Numbered from the stretch's first letter, positions 25,396 through 34,811 are shown. The stretch: 64,000 nucleotides of DNA from Paenibacillus allorhizosphaerae (GCF_910594985.1 NZ_CAJVCE010000025.1:28989-92988); one strand, 5' to 3'. Notes: generated by a model not told the origin, from the letters alone. Numbers and translations are program-made.

Positions 25396-26697
25396 TTATT
25401 CCTGCTCTACGAACTCGAACTCGAAGTCGCCGATGCGAATCGTCTGACCGTCCTTGGCGCCGCGCTCACGCAACGCTTTGTCGATGCCTTTCTTTCGCAA
25501 AATGCGGGCAAACCGCATAACCGATTCGTGCGTGCTGAAATTGGTACGCTTGATCAGCTTTTCAATACTTGGGCTGTCGACGATAAACACATCATTGTCC
25601 CGGCGAATCGTAAATTCGTCTTCTTCCGTTTCGAGCCGGTACACCTTGCGCTCCTCCAGCTCGGTAACCTCTTCCACCTCCGGTGCCTCCGGAATCGCTT
25701 CGAGCATATCCATCGCTTTATACATCAATTCCTGAACGCCGGCACGGGATACCGCTGAAATCGGATAAATCGGAATTTCCTTGCCGATCCCCGCCAACCG
25801 CGTTTTGAATTGCTCCAATTGCTCCTGCGCCTCAGGAATGTCCATTTTATTCGCCGCGACGATTTGCGGACGCTCTTCCAGCTTCACATTGTACAGCTTC
25901 AGCTCTTCATTTATTTTGACCCAATCGTCGAAAGGATCGCGTCCTTCCGTTGCTCCCATATCGATCACGTGAACGATCAGCCGCGTCCGTTCCACATGAC
26001 GCAAAAATTCGTGCCCGAGTCCTACCCCTTCATGAGCGCCCTCGATTAAGCCCGGCAGATCTGCCATCACGAAGCTGCGGCCATCCCCTACGTCCACCAC
26101 GCCCAAATTCGGCGTGAGCGTCGTAAAATGATACGCGCCGATTTTCGGCTGCGCGCCGGAAACCACGGACAGCAGCGTCGACTTGCCGACGCTTGGAAAG
26201 CCTACGAGCCCCACGTCCGCCATCACCTTCAGCTCAAGCACGATCCAGCGTTCCTGTCCTTCCTCGCCGTTCTCGGCTATGGAAGGCGCCGTATTGCTTG
26301 TGGTGGCAAAGCGGGTATTTCCCCGTCCGCCGCGGCCTCCTTTGGCTATAACGACCTCCTGCCCGTGACGCGTCAAATCGGCGATCACTTCCTGCGTATC
26401 GTCGTCGACAACGACCGTTCCCGGCGGTACCCGAACGATCATGTCATCCGCGTTTGCGCCGTGCTGGCTCTTGTTTCGCCCTTTTTCCCCGCGCTGCGCC
26501 TTAAAGTGCTTCTGATACCGAAAGTCTACCAGTGTTCTCAAGCCTTCGTCGACGCGAAAAATGACATCGCCGCCGTCGCCGCCGTCGCCTCCTGCCGGGC
26601 CGCCCTCAGGAACATATTTTTCCCTGCGGAACGCGACCAGACCGTCGCCGCCGTCACCACCTTTTACATAAATCTTTGCTTTATCAATAAACATCAT
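25396..26697 (-). CDS. obgE: GTPase ObgE/CgtA
   Basis: 433 residues in three parts: the glycine-rich OBG domain (1-158; KIYVKGGDGGDGLVAFRREK, GPAGGDGGDGGDVIF), the G domain (about 159-330; G1 GFPSVGKSTLL, G3 DLPGLIEGAHEGVGLGHEFL, G4 NKMDIPEA), and the OCT domain (about 350-430) typical of Gram-positives. It binds the large ribosomal subunit and affects ribosome assembly and stress and sporulation signalling. It lies 25 bases behind spo0B, as in B. subtilis, where Obg is needed for phosphorelay activation. Confidence 0.98.
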   Translation of the reverse strand: MMFIDKAKIYVKGGDGGDGLVAFRREKYVPEGGPAGGDGGDGGDVIFRVDEGLRTLVDFRYQKHFKAQRGEKGRNKSQHGANADDMIVRVPPGTVVVDDDTQEVIADLTRHGQEVVIAKGGRGGRGNTRFATTSNTAPSIAENGEEGQERWIVLELKVMADVGLVGFPSVGKSTLLSVVSGAQPKIGAYHFTTLTPNLGVVDVGDGRSFVMADLPGLIEGAHEGVGLGHEFLRHVERTRLIVHVIDMGATEGRDPFDDWVKINEELKLYNVKLEERPQIVAANKMDIPEAQEQLEQFKTRLAGIGKEIPIYPISAVSRAGVQELMYKAMDMLEAIPEAPEVEEVTELEERKVYRLETEEDEFTIRRDNDVFIVDSPSIEKLIKRTNFSTHESVMRFARILRKKGIDKALRERGAKDGQTIRIGDFEFEFVEQE

Positions 26698-26722
26698 GTC
26701 ACCTCGTTATGTATCAATGCCG

Positions 26723-27364
26723 CTATGCCAAATGTACCGTCCAAGTCACCCGGCCATCGCCGTAGATCGTCTTCAGTCCGATGCCGTTTTGATCCAATAA
26801 ACGGCTTTGCAATTCCATCTCCGCCGCTTGAATGCGCTTTGGCTCGTAGGCCCCCTCGTATTTCGCTGCCAGGCATAATCCGTCCTGTTCTTTTGCAAAC
26901 TGCAGCGTAATCGTATTTTGCATTTCCGTTGAGTCGACCGCTTCCCGTTTGAAGCTTTCGAGAAGCGATGTAATCCATTGCTCCGCGGCCGCCGCATGCC
27001 GGTATTTGTGAAGATGAATCTCTTCTTCAAGCCGGATCAGAAGCTGAAGCTCCTTCACTTCCGCCTGGAACGATAACAAATATACGATCAAAGAAGGGAT
27101 GCCAAGCTTGGATACGCAGCTTTCCACCCGAACCTTCTCTTTTATTTTTTCCATTAAATCCGATAATTTATCAACCTTTTTCAATTGGATATAACCCATT
27201 ACCATCTGAATGTCATTCATCCAATCGTGTCTGTAATGGTTAAACAAACGCAGCAAACGAAGATCCGCTTCAGACGTTTCCGACAACCCTGCGCCGGCCC
27301 TCGTTTGTTCGTTCTGGTTCCGAGATTTCTTTTCGGTCGTACGACCATTCGTATTCGTCGTCAT
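26723..27364 (-). CDS. spo0B: Sporulation initiation phosphotransferase Spo0B
   Basis: 213 residues from the ATG at 27364 (AGAGGTAAGGG upstream). The helical-hairpin motif LFNHYRHDWMNDIQMVMGYI (about 40-59) carries the phospho-accepting histidine expected in RHDWMN. The C-terminal part has a decayed ATPase-like fold. Spo0B passes phosphate from Spo0F to Spo0A in the sporulation phosphorelay. A low-complexity polar stretch precedes the domain. Between rpmA and obgE, the same position as in B. subtilis. Confidence 0.88.
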   Translation of the reverse strand: MTTNTNGRTTEKKSRNQNEQTRAGAGLSETSEADLRLLRLFNHYRHDWMNDIQMVMGYIQLKKVDKLSDLMEKIKEKVRVESCVSKLGIPSLIVYLLSFQAEVKELQLLIRLEEEIHLHKYRHAAAAEQWITSLLESFKREAVDSTEMQNTITLQFAKEQDGLCLAAKYEGAYEPKRIQAAEMELQSRLLDQNGIGLKTIYGDGRVTWTVHLA

Positions 27365-27552
27365 TCCCTTACCTCTCTCATCCCAGCTTTGCCATTGCAT
27401 CTATAACAGTATAGCACGCACAGTAGAGAAGTACACATATTTTCCAGAAACGGGCATGAGTCAAGGATCACCGGCTTTGCCGTCCTTTGACGGCATCCGT
27501 TTGTCAAGGTCATGCGAAGCGTATAGAACACTGCGGTATGCATTATTGACGC

Positions 27553-27586
27553 AAAAAAACCCTAGCGATGTGATCTCGCCAGGGTT
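27553..27586 (-). terminator. Terminator between rpmA and spo0B
   Basis: Minus strand AACCCTGGCG, nine bases, CGCTAGGGTTTTTTT. It separates the ribosomal-protein transcript from spo0B-obgE, at least in part. Confidence 0.85.
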
Positions 27587-27601
27587 CTCGGTGACGGTTT
27601 A

Positions 27602-27913
27602 TTACAATTCTACCGCGGCAGCTACCGGAGCAGCGGCAGCAGGGTAGACGCTCACTCTTTTGCGGTCACGGCCCAAACGCTCGAATTTCACGACGCCTTC
27701 GACCTTTGCAAAAAGTGTATCGTCGGAGCCGATTCCCACGTTATTGCCCGGATGGATTTTCGTACCGCGCTGACGAACCAGGATGCTTCCTGCCGTTACG
27801 GTTTGACCGTCGGCACGTTTCACGCCCAGGCGCTTCGCGATACTGTCACGACCGTTCTTCGTGGAGCCTACACCCTTCTTGGATGCGAACAATTGAAGAT
27901 TCAATTGCAACAT
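27602..27913 (-). CDS. rpmA: 50S ribosomal protein L27
   Basis: 103 residues. The N-terminal leader MLQLNLQLFA followed by SKKGVGSTKNGRDSIAKRLG is the Firmicute form in which Prp protease removes the first nine or so residues to expose the peptidyl-transferase-proximal tail. The body matches L27 (SILVRQRGTKIHPGNNVG). The C-terminus has a short alanine-rich extension. Prp is encoded immediately upstream. Confidence 0.97.
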   Translation of the reverse strand: MLQLNLQLFASKKGVGSTKNGRDSIAKRLGVKRADGQTVTAGSILVRQRGTKIHPGNNVGIGSDDTLFAKVEGVVKFERLGRDRKRVSVYPAAAAPVAAAVEL

Positions 27914-27927
27914 ATCTGTCTACCTCC

Positions 27928-28263
27928 TTACTTCTTGTTTGGATCTTGCAGCTTTATATATGCACCATACGATTGTTCAATCGATTGCAGCATGACTGTC
28001 ATCGCTTCGAGCAGCAGCTGTACTTTCTCTTCCGTCTGCGCATCGGGCATAACCGGAACTTCCACCTGAAGCAATCCATGCTTCATGCGGGTCTTAAGCT
28101 CCAAGCCGGTCAATGCTTCGACGGCATTCACGGTGCCTACGGTCACGGCCGAGACGCCGGCGCAAACGATATCTTTGCCCGATTCGTCAAATAACGCATG
28201 ACCTTCTACGCCAAAGCGCTCAATCCGTCCATCGCTCGTACGTTTAATCGTAGCGCGGATCAT
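27928..28263 (-). CDS. prp: Ribosomal-processing cysteine protease Prp
   Basis: 111 residues of the YsxB/Prp family. The catalytic pair lies in FGVEGHALFDESGKDIVCAG (histidine near residue 22, cysteine near 34). Prp trims the N-terminus of L27, and the gene sits between rplU and rpmA as in other Firmicutes. Stop and start codons of neighbours are 3 and 14 bases away, so the three genes form one unit. Confidence 0.95.
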   Translation of the reverse strand: MIRATIKRTSDGRIERFGVEGHALFDESGKDIVCAGVSAVTVGTVNAVEALTGLELKTRMKHGLLQVEVPVMPDAQTEEKVQLLLEAMTVMLQSIEQSYGAYIKLQDPNKK

Positions 28264-28266
28264 GAA

Positions 28267-28578
28267 TTAGCCTTGGATCTTCTCGATCACAACTTTGGTG
28301 TAAGGCTGACGATGACCTTGCTTGCGGCGATAGTTTTTCTTCGCTTTGTATTTGAAAACGATGATTTTCTCGCCTTTGCCGTGCTTCTCCACTTTACCGG
28401 ATACGGAAGCGCCGGAAACGACCGGAGCGCCTACGACCATACCGTTTTCTTTGGAAACGGCCAACACGCGGTCAAACGTAACGGATTCACCTTCACCAGC
28501 GTTCAGTTTCTCGATGTAAACGACATCGCCTTCCTGAACTTTGTATTGCTTTCCACCTGTTTCAATAATTGCGAACAT
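28267..28578 (-). CDS. rplU: 50S ribosomal protein L21
   Basis: 103 residues, normal length. MFAIIETGGKQYKVQEGDVV and the C-terminal KKNYRRKQGHRQPYTKVVIE are diagnostic. It binds 23S rRNA in the large subunit. First gene of the rplU-prp-rpmA operon, preceded by a structured leader of about 130 bases. Confidence 0.98.
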   Translation of the reverse strand: MFAIIETGGKQYKVQEGDVVYIEKLNAGEGESVTFDRVLAVSKENGMVVGAPVVSGASVSGKVEKHGKGEKIIVFKYKAKKNYRRKQGHRQPYTKVVIEKIQG

Positions 28579-28579
28579 T

Positions 28580-28705
28580 GCTGCACCTCCTCATTTCTCA
28601 GACTCGCCTAAAGCCAGGTGGCTTGACCCTAAAGGACAAGCGCTTCCTCTTAACGTTACCCGCTTCGTGCGGTTACAGCATGTGCTTAGCAACACGCGCT
28701 AAAAC
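28580..28705 (-). ncRNA. Candidate L21 leader (autoregulatory 5' UTR)
   Basis: About 125 untranslated bases precede rplU and include complementary segments (GCCACCTGGC; AACCGCACGAAGCGGGTAACG). In Firmicutes this position is occupied by the L21 leader family, through which L21 is thought to control its own operon. Assignment rests mainly on position and structure, not a covariance match. Confidence 0.5.
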
Positions 28706-28707
28706 AG

Positions 28708-28735
28708 TTTATCACAGATGGCCCATGAAAATCAA
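28708..28735 (-). promoter_or_regulatory. Candidate promoter for rplU-prp-rpmA
   Basis: Minus strand TTGATT, 16 bases, GATAAA, with TGT directly before the -10. It starts the leader at about 28700. Confidence 0.45.
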
Positions 28736-28790
28736 CTGTTTATTGGCCGTTTCCCTTGAGCTGCTGCGTTCGAGAAGCTCGTCCGCCGCT

Positions 28791-30026
28791 CTAGCGAATA
28801 ACGAGCCCGCTTCCTCCGCAAGCTGCGCAAGGCTCGGGTACCGTAGACTCGATGCTGTCTCTGACTTTTTTCCGGGTCAACTCGACCAGCCCAAGCTTCG
28901 TCCAGCCGACAACGACCGTTTTCGTCCGGTCTTTCCGCGACTCGCGCACAAGCTCATCCAGCACTTGCTGGCGCCCTTCCTCCGTTTCCATATCGATGAA
29001 ATCGATAATGATCAGTCCGCCGATGTCGCGCAGCCGGAGAAGCCTTGCGATTTCTCTCGCCGCTTCCATATTCGTATCGTAAACGGTCCGCTCCAGATCG
29101 ACCGAGCCTGTATATTTCCCGGTATTCACATCGAATACGGTGAGCGCCTCCGTCCGGTCCACGATCAAATACGAGCCGTTATCGAGCCATACTTTGCGTT
29201 TGAGCCCCATTTCCAGCTGCCGCGGCACGTCGTATGCGTGCATCAGATCCGCTCCGGATTCCAGCTTGAGCCGGCCTGTCATCGGTTGGGCACCGGGGAC
29301 GGCGATGTACGACTGGATTTCGCTTAGCACTTCTCCGGAGTCGGCGATGAGCTCTTGCACGTCATCCCGGAACAAATCCCGAATCAAGCGGGGCAGCATT
29401 TGCAGATCGGAATGAATCTTTCTAGGGACGTCCCCCTCCGCCTCCGCTGCAAGCTCCAATTGCCGCCATCTGGCCCGCAGTTCCTCCAGATCCGCCGCAA
29501 TCGCCTCTTCGGTTTCGCCCAGCGCAGCTGTCCGTACGATAAATCCTTCCTGATGTTGCAAGTAACGTTCCGCGATCCGTTTCAACCGTTCCCGGTCCGA
29601 CGCGCTTTCGATTTTGCGGGAAACGCCGACGTAATCGGCATAAGGCATGTACACCCCGAACCTCCCCGGAATGGAATAATGCGTCGTGAGCCGCGCCCCT
29701 TTGCTTCCAACGGGCTCTTTGACGACCTGAACCATCAGCTCCTGCCCCACCTTCACCAAATCATGGATCGGCGGTTTCGACTTCGGCTGCTTGTCGAGAT
29801 GGGCCGGCAGCAGATCGTCAATGTACAGAAATCCATTTTTCTCAAGACCTACATCCACGAAGGCGGACTGCATTCCCTGCAGTACCCGGACCACGCGGCC
29901 GATATAAATATTGCCGGCCAGTTGTCCTTGATCGCGGCAGCCTTTGTAGTATTCAACGAGCTTCCCGTTCTCCTGAACGGCAACCTCCGTATGCGCTTCA
30001 TCGCTCTTTACCAGTATACGCTTCAT
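28791..30026 (-). CDS. rng: Ribonuclease G (RNase E/G family)
   Basis: 411 residues from the ATG at 30026 (GAGGTG upstream). S1 domain near 38-120 (GNIYIGRVVRVLQGMQSAFV, GLEKNGFLYIDDLLP), the catalytic DNase I-like part with FDVNTGKYTGSVDLERTV and IIIDFIDMETEEGRQQVLDE (about 300-350; two metal-binding aspartates), and the zinc-link CAACGGSG at the C-terminus. It cuts single-stranded RNA, including rRNA precursors. B. subtilis lacks the gene; the rest of this cluster otherwise follows it. Length is about 70 residues below E. coli RNase G. Confidence 0.93.
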   Translation of the reverse strand: MKRILVKSDEAHTEVAVQENGKLVEYYKGCRDQGQLAGNIYIGRVVRVLQGMQSAFVDVGLEKNGFLYIDDLLPAHLDKQPKSKPPIHDLVKVGQELMVQVVKEPVGSKGARLTTHYSIPGRFGVYMPYADYVGVSRKIESASDRERLKRIAERYLQHQEGFIVRTAALGETEEAIAADLEELRARWRQLELAAEAEGDVPRKIHSDLQMLPRLIRDLFRDDVQELIADSGEVLSEIQSYIAVPGAQPMTGRLKLESGADLMHAYDVPRQLEMGLKRKVWLDNGSYLIVDRTEALTVFDVNTGKYTGSVDLERTVYDTNMEAAREIARLLRLRDIGGLIIIDFIDMETEEGRQQVLDELVRESRKDRTKTVVVGWTKLGLVELTRKKVRDSIESTVPEPCAACGGSGLVIR

Positions 30027-30082
30027 GATAGCAACACCTCGGGCTATATTGTACCACATTCCCATGAAGAAAATCTTCGGGA

Positions 30083-30991
30083 TCAACCGACGAAAAGATC
30101 GGATAACGGACTGCTTCGCTTCGATTCGTTGAAATACAGCTGCAGCAGCGCCCGCTCGGGAACGACATGCCTTATGCTTCCATGATCGTCAAGCACATAC
30201 ACCAGGTGATAACGATCCCGCATAAACAGCCTAACGATATCCCCTACTCGTCTTCGCCCGCCTACCACGATCGGTCTGGCCAGCGTTCCTTCGGTCCACG
30301 ACCGCTTCAAACCGATTTCCCGGTTGAGCAAAAAGCGCATGAAATGGTACGGAAGCCCGCGAAACTCGTACCAATTGGAAAAAAAGAGAAAAATCCCGAT
30401 CATCAGCCAGTTGAGCTGAATGCCGCCTTTGTCCGTAAACGCGTGAAGCGCGCTCATTGCAATGAACGCGGCGCTCAAAATCAAACTCGTCAAGGCGGCG
30501 ATATAGATCGTTTTCTGGTAAGGGAGCCATAAGGAGACGAGCGCGCGCATTACTTTGCCACCATCGAGCGGTAGCACCGGCAGCAGATTGAACAAGGCAA
30601 TCAACAGATTGGCTTGTATGAAGTAGTGACCCCACTCCACCGGAAGCACGCCGATCGCCGTCAAAACCCATCCGACCGGCATCATCCAAAAGTTTTGCAG
30701 CGGGCCGGCCAGGGCTACGGCGATATCCTGCCATACCGACACGCTGCCCATTTCTTCCACGACCGCGACCCCGCCGAAAGGCAGAAGCTGTACCTCTGTG
30801 ACCCGCCAGCCGAAGCCTTTGGCAGCAGCCACATGCCCCAACTCGTGAATGAGCACTATGCCGAACAACGTTACAATTTCGATGAAGTAGCCTGTCAGCA
30901 CGGACAGCAGTAGTACGATGGAGAAAAGCGGATGGATTCGGTATTTGACGCCGAACCATACGTTCCAAGCGGCTTTTTTCGGTTTAATCAA
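30083..30991 (-). CDS. spoIVFB: Sporulation intramembrane metalloprotease SpoIVFB
   Basis: 302 residues, five or six TM helices, M50 site-2 protease fold. Zinc site in IVLIHELGHVAAAKGFGW (about 43-60, HExxH) and the third ligand in LLPVLPLDGGKVMRALVS (about 135-152). A CBS-like domain lies at the C-terminus (RPIVVGGRRRVGDIVRLFM, YVLDDHGSIRHVVP). It releases sigma-K from pro-sigma-K in the mother cell. It overlaps spoIVFA by eight bases, as a coupled inhibitor-protease pair; BofC, in the same checkpoint, is encoded at 13.8 kb. Confidence 0.95.
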   Translation of the reverse strand: MIKPKKAAWNVWFGVKYRIHPLFSIVLLLSVLTGYFIEIVTLFGIVLIHELGHVAAAKGFGWRVTEVQLLPFGGVAVVEEMGSVSVWQDIAVALAGPLQNFWMMPVGWVLTAIGVLPVEWGHYFIQANLLIALFNLLPVLPLDGGKVMRALVSLWLPYQKTIYIAALTSLILSAAFIAMSALHAFTDKGGIQLNWLMIGIFLFFSNWYEFRGLPYHFMRFLLNREIGLKRSWTEGTLARPIVVGGRRRVGDIVRLFMRDRYHLVYVLDDHGSIRHVVPERALLQLYFNESKRSSPLSDLFVG

Positions 30992-31880
30992 AGGTAATCA
31001 CGTCCGTCGGATTGACGGGCTTGCCGTCTTTCGCCATAGCAAAAAATATCGTGCCCGATGCTTGTCCTTGCGGTTTGGCCACCGTCCCCAGCGTTTCCCC
31101 TCCTTTGATCCAATCGTTCAGCTGCACCTTCCCCTGCTCCAAATGTCCATACACCGTTTCGATGCCGTCCGTATGCCTGACGACAACAGTGAATCCGGTA
31201 TCCTCCTTATTCCCTGCAAAAGCGACCCATCCCGTGTCCACCGCCGATACCGGCGATCCGGGCTTCGCTTCGATCAATACGCCGTTCTGACCGGGAGTGA
31301 ACGCGGCGATCAGTTTTCCTTGCACCGGTAAGAAATAATGCTTCGTAAGCACGCTTACTTTCGTGGCATCCTGATGTTTGCCGGGATTGATAGCCGGCAA
31401 GAACGATGGCGTTCCTCCGAACTTTCGCTCATACCATCCGGCCAGCTTGACGACATCGAGAGATTCGGTCAGCGATGCGGCGACCCACTTTTTTCCATGG
31501 TCGGCCAGCGGGTCATCCCATTTGTACATGAGCCATACCGCCGCGAACAAAAAGCCGCTGATGAGAATGCGAGCCCCCATCCGTCCCTTCCAAGAGCCCC
31601 GCTCCGGAGGCGGTCCGTTGTAGTCATCCCGATTATATTCTGTATAATCCCGCTTCCATTTACGGTTCCATTCCACCTCAGGGTCCATGCGAAGGTAGGG
31701 AGGCGCTTCTTCCCTTTCCGTGACGTCCCGTTTCTCCGGATAACGCTCCCGGCCCGCGGCTTCTCTTTGAATCGTCATATGTGAACCGTGCGTTTCGGCA
31801 TAAGATCTCCCGGCCGCGCCTTCTTTCAGTCTGCGTATTTTTTCCATTCGCCTGTCGCGAACGTTCTTCTTCGTTTCCAT
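30984..31880 (-). CDS. spoIVFA: Stage IV sporulation protein FA (M23-type domain)
   Basis: 298 residues: a highly charged N-terminal region (1-105), one TM helix (about 107-122, ILISGFLFAAVWLMY), and a C-terminal LytM/M23-like fold (about 205-295, with WVAFAGNKEDTGFTVVVRHT and GIETVYGHLEQ). SpoIVFA holds SpoIVFB inactive at the outer forespore membrane until SpoIVB cleaves it. Catalytic histidines of true M23 peptidases appear incomplete, as expected for the family. Start ATG has AAGGAGG seven bases upstream. Confidence 0.9.
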   Translation of the reverse strand: METKKNVRDRRMEKIRRLKEGAAGRSYAETHGSHMTIQREAAGRERYPEKRDVTEREEAPPYLRMDPEVEWNRKWKRDYTEYNRDDYNGPPPERGSWKGRMGARILISGFLFAAVWLMYKWDDPLADHGKKWVAASLTESLDVVKLAGWYERKFGGTPSFLPAINPGKHQDATKVSVLTKHYFLPVQGKLIAAFTPGQNGVLIEAKPGSPVSAVDTGWVAFAGNKEDTGFTVVVRHTDGIETVYGHLEQGKVQLNDWIKGGETLGTVAKPQGQASGTIFFAMAKDGKPVNPTDVITFD

Positions 31881-32008
31881 CCCATATCCTCCTTGCCCGC
31901 GGGCTTGTATACTCCATCCTATGAGCTTGTACGGGCAAATATACGGAATGATCGGGAGACGGAAATGACAAATACGTCAAGCGGAAACCAGCATCCGACG
32001 CCGAACGT

Positions 32009-32046
32009 AAAAACACCTCTTTTCGCTTACTGCAAAAAGAGGTGTT
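32009..32046 (-). terminator. Terminator after rodA
   Basis: Minus strand AACACCTCTTTT, nine to ten bases, AAAAGAGGTGTTTTT. Separates the mre-min-rodA unit from spoIVFA-spoIVFB. Confidence 0.85.
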
Positions 32047-32091
32047 CCTGTATGAGGAGCAGCGTCATGCCGCCGTGGCATCATTCTATTC

Positions 32092-33243
32092 TCATTCTTC
32101 GTCCAAAAACTTGTCGTCATGCAGCCGTACGCTCATCACGAGCCCCATCGCAATCATATTGATCATTAGCGACGTGCCCCCGTAGCTAATAAAGGGAAGC
32201 GTAATTCCGGTTAGCGGCATGATGCCGATCATCATTCCGATATTTTGGAATATTTGAAACACAAGCATAGAGACAACGCCGATAATGATGAACGAACCGG
32301 CATAGTTGTTGCAATAAATCGAGATCAGAATCATGCGGTAAATCAACACAAAATAGAGCAAAAGAAGGCAGGATGCGCCGACAAATCCGAATTCCTCGCC
32401 CACAACGACGAAGATGGCGTCGGTATAGGCTACCGGTATGAAATGGCTGTGAATGGACGTTCCTTTCAAATACCCTTCTCCCATAAGCAGACCGGAACCG
32501 ATGGCGCGTATGGAGTTCACGACCTGATATTTTTGATCGTTTGTCGCATCATCCGGATTAATGAACGTATTCACGCGCGCAATCCAGTGTGTTGGGAGAT
32601 CTTTGGAGTCCAAATATTTTTCTAATGGCACATGATACAGCTGGAAAAAATATAGGAATGCATAAGCGCATCCCGCAATCAGCACAACCCCGCCGATGAC
32701 GTACATGGCGCGAATGTTGCCGATCCAATACATGCCGATCAGGATCACGCCCAAAATGATCGCATTTCCTAAATCCGGCTGAATGATTACGAGCACAATT
32801 GGAATGATCGCAAACAAAGCGATCGGCACGACATCGCGGAAAAACTCCAACGACTCGCCCTTACGTCGCGCCATATAAGCGGCGATCGTAATGATCAACA
32901 ATATTTTCACTAATTCGACCGGCTGAAAATTGAGGCCGAACGGCAGCTCGAACCAGCCTCTGGCCCCATTGATTTTCGCGCCGAACAAATAAACGCCGAC
33001 CAATAGCAAAATGCCGACGCCGTATAAATAATACGCTATTTTAACTAGAAATCGGTAATCGAGGGCAGCGGTAATAATAAACACTAAAAAAGAGATCGAA
33101 TAGATGACAGCCAATTTTTTGGGGTCAAACTTGAGCAGGTTCGAATCCAGGGTAGCACTGTACAACAAAATCGTGCTAATCGCAAGCAATGCGATCAGGA
33201 TCGCGATGATTAACACATCTATTTTTTTAAACTTGTGCAGCAC
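32092..33243 (-). CDS. rodA: Rod-shape-determining SEDS protein RodA
   Basis: 383 residues with about ten TM helices. SEDS hallmarks: KINGARGWFELPFGLNFQPV and ELVKILLI (about 88-115), IQPDLGNAIILG (about 155-167), GEEFGFVGA (about 285) and LTGITLPFISYGGTSLMINM (about 345-365). SEDS proteins polymerise glycan strands with a partner class B PBP. RodA, rather than FtsW or SpoVE, is favoured by the mre/min context. It follows minD by six bases, an arrangement not found in B. subtilis. Confidence 0.92.
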   Translation of the reverse strand: MLHKFKKIDVLIIAILIALLAISTILLYSATLDSNLLKFDPKKLAVIYSISFLVFIITAALDYRFLVKIAYYLYGVGILLLVGVYLFGAKINGARGWFELPFGLNFQPVELVKILLIITIAAYMARRKGESLEFFRDVVPIALFAIIPIVLVIIQPDLGNAIILGVILIGMYWIGNIRAMYVIGGVVLIAGCAYAFLYFFQLYHVPLEKYLDSKDLPTHWIARVNTFINPDDATNDQKYQVVNSIRAIGSGLLMGEGYLKGTSIHSHFIPVAYTDAIFVVVGEEFGFVGASCLLLLYFVLIYRMILISIYCNNYAGSFIIIGVVSMLVFQIFQNIGMMIGIMPLTGITLPFISYGGTSLMINMIAMGLVMSVRLHDDKFLDEE

Positions 33244-33249
33244 GACGCG

Positions 33250-34059
33250 TCATCCGCCTATTCCGAGAAACTTTTTCATTTTGATTAGCACGCCGGTCTT
33301 CTGTTCCATTTGCATCAACGGCACAGAGTCCCCCAGCATACGGCGTGCAATATTACGATAGGCGATGGCTGCCCGGGAATTCGGATTCATGACGGTCGGT
33401 TCGCCGGAATTCGCCGCTTTGATCACATGCTCGTCGTCAGGCACAATCCCGAGCAGGTCGATCGCCAGCACGGAGCAAATCTCGTCGATATCGAGCATTT
33501 CGCCCTTTTTCACCATGCTCGGACGTATCCGGTTGATGACAAGCTTCGGCGAATCGATTTGCGGCTCTCTCTCCAGCAAGCCGATAATCCGGTCCGCATC
33601 GCGCACGGCCGCATTCTCGGGCGTCGTGACGACAATCGCTTTGTCCGCTCCGGCGACCGCATTTTTGAACCCTTGCTCGATGCCCGCAGGACAGTCGATA
33701 ATGACGAACTCAAAGTCGCGCTTGAGATCCAGCACGATTTGCCGAACCGCTTCCGGCGATATCGCATGCTTGTCCTTTGTCTGAGCCGCCGGAAGCATAT
33801 ACAGCTCATCAAAGCGCTTGTCTTTGACAAGCGCCTGCGAAAGACGGCAGCGGCCTTCCGCCACATCGATCAAATCGTAGATGATGCGGTTTTCCAGCCC
33901 CATGACGACATCGAGATTCCGCAGACCGATATCCGTGTCGACCATGACTACCTTTTTCCCTTGAAGCGCCAGCGCCGTTCCGATGTTGGCCGACGTCGTC
34001 GTTTTGCCGACGCCTCCTTTTCCCGATGTAATGACGATTGCCTCTCCCATAGGTTTCAC
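33250..34059 (-). CDS. minD: Septum site-determining ATPase MinD
   Basis: 269 residues. Deviant Walker A ITSGKGGVGKTTTSANIGTA (about 10-29), VVMVDTDIGLRNLDVVMGLE, FVIIDCPAGIEQGFKNAV (about 117-134), and a C-terminal amphipathic membrane-targeting helix (GVLIKMKKFLGIGG). MinD dimers bind the membrane and recruit MinC to block Z-ring assembly at poles. It follows minC by ten bases. Confidence 0.97.
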   Translation of the reverse strand: MKPMGEAIVITSGKGGVGKTTTSANIGTALALQGKKVVMVDTDIGLRNLDVVMGLENRIIYDLIDVAEGRCRLSQALVKDKRFDELYMLPAAQTKDKHAISPEAVRQIVLDLKRDFEFVIIDCPAGIEQGFKNAVAGADKAIVVTTPENAAVRDADRIIGLLEREPQIDSPKLVINRIRPSMVKKGEMLDIDEICSVLAIDLLGIVPDDEHVIKAANSGEPTVMNPNSRAAIAYRNIARRMLGDSVPLMQMEQKTGVLIKMKKFLGIGG

Positions 34060-34069
34060 TCCTTCTCCT

Positions 34070-34738
34070 TCAAGAGGACAGGTTCAAATCGAACTTGTGC
34101 AAATGATGAACTTTATCGATTTCCATAACGCCGTCTTTCACATAAGCGAATTCCATATAAGCTTCGTAAGCTTCGTTCGTTCCCCATTCGTCGGGAGGCC
34201 GGCTGATGATGCCCGCAATTCTCAGTTGGGTGGGACGCAAATGCGAGGCGGCGATAACCGCCCGATCGTCTCCATCGACCCCCGCATGCGCCATCCCCCT
34301 CAGCGAACCCATAATATATATGCTTCCCGTACTCACGATCGTGCCGCCGGGGTTAACGTCGCCTAAAAATAAAATGTTGCCGTCATGCGATGAGGTTTGC
34401 CCGGAGCGGACGATGCCGCGGACAATCGCAACGCTCGAGAAGCCGTGTTCCGATTTCTTTCGCTCCGAATCCTGCGTCTCGACGGACTGAACGAGCAGGT
34501 TGCCCTTTTGGCTGATGATCGTGCGAACCTCGTCTTTCTCCTCGTCCGTTACGGCTCTGCTGCCGAGCTTCACATGGACATGAATAATCGGTCCGGTCAA
34601 TATTTGCTGATGGGTTTTTTCCAGCTTATGCTTTAGCTCCGCCAGCACTTCCGAAAATTCGCAAGTGTCGTCGAGGAGAAACACAAGGCCGTCTTTAACC
34701 CCTTTAATCGTGACAAGATGCTTCGCTGTTGCCGTCAT
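34070..34738 (-). CDS. minC: Septum site-determining protein MinC
   Basis: 222 residues. The N-terminal FtsZ-binding domain (about 1-105) includes LVFLLDDTCEFSEVLAELKH. The C-terminal beta-helix (about 110-210) has the diagnostic IVRGIVRSGQTSSHDGNILF, LGDVNPGGTIVSTGSIYIMG and LRGMAHAG. MinC inhibits FtsZ polymerisation when brought to the membrane by MinD. Between mreD and minD, as in B. subtilis. Confidence 0.95.
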   Translation of the reverse strand: MTATAKHLVTIKGVKDGLVFLLDDTCEFSEVLAELKHKLEKTHQQILTGPIIHVHVKLGSRAVTDEEKDEVRTIISQKGNLLVQSVETQDSERKKSEHGFSSVAIVRGIVRSGQTSSHDGNILFLGDVNPGGTIVSTGSIYIMGSLRGMAHAGVDGDDRAVIAASHLRPTQLRIAGIISRPPDEWGTNEAYEAYMEFAYVKDGVMEIDKVHHLHKFDLNLSS

Positions 34739-34811
34739 AAACGCTTCTACCTCCTAAGCGTAAACAATTCGGCTTGAGACGGCCTATCTCCTGCATGCAA
34801 GCGTGAAAAAG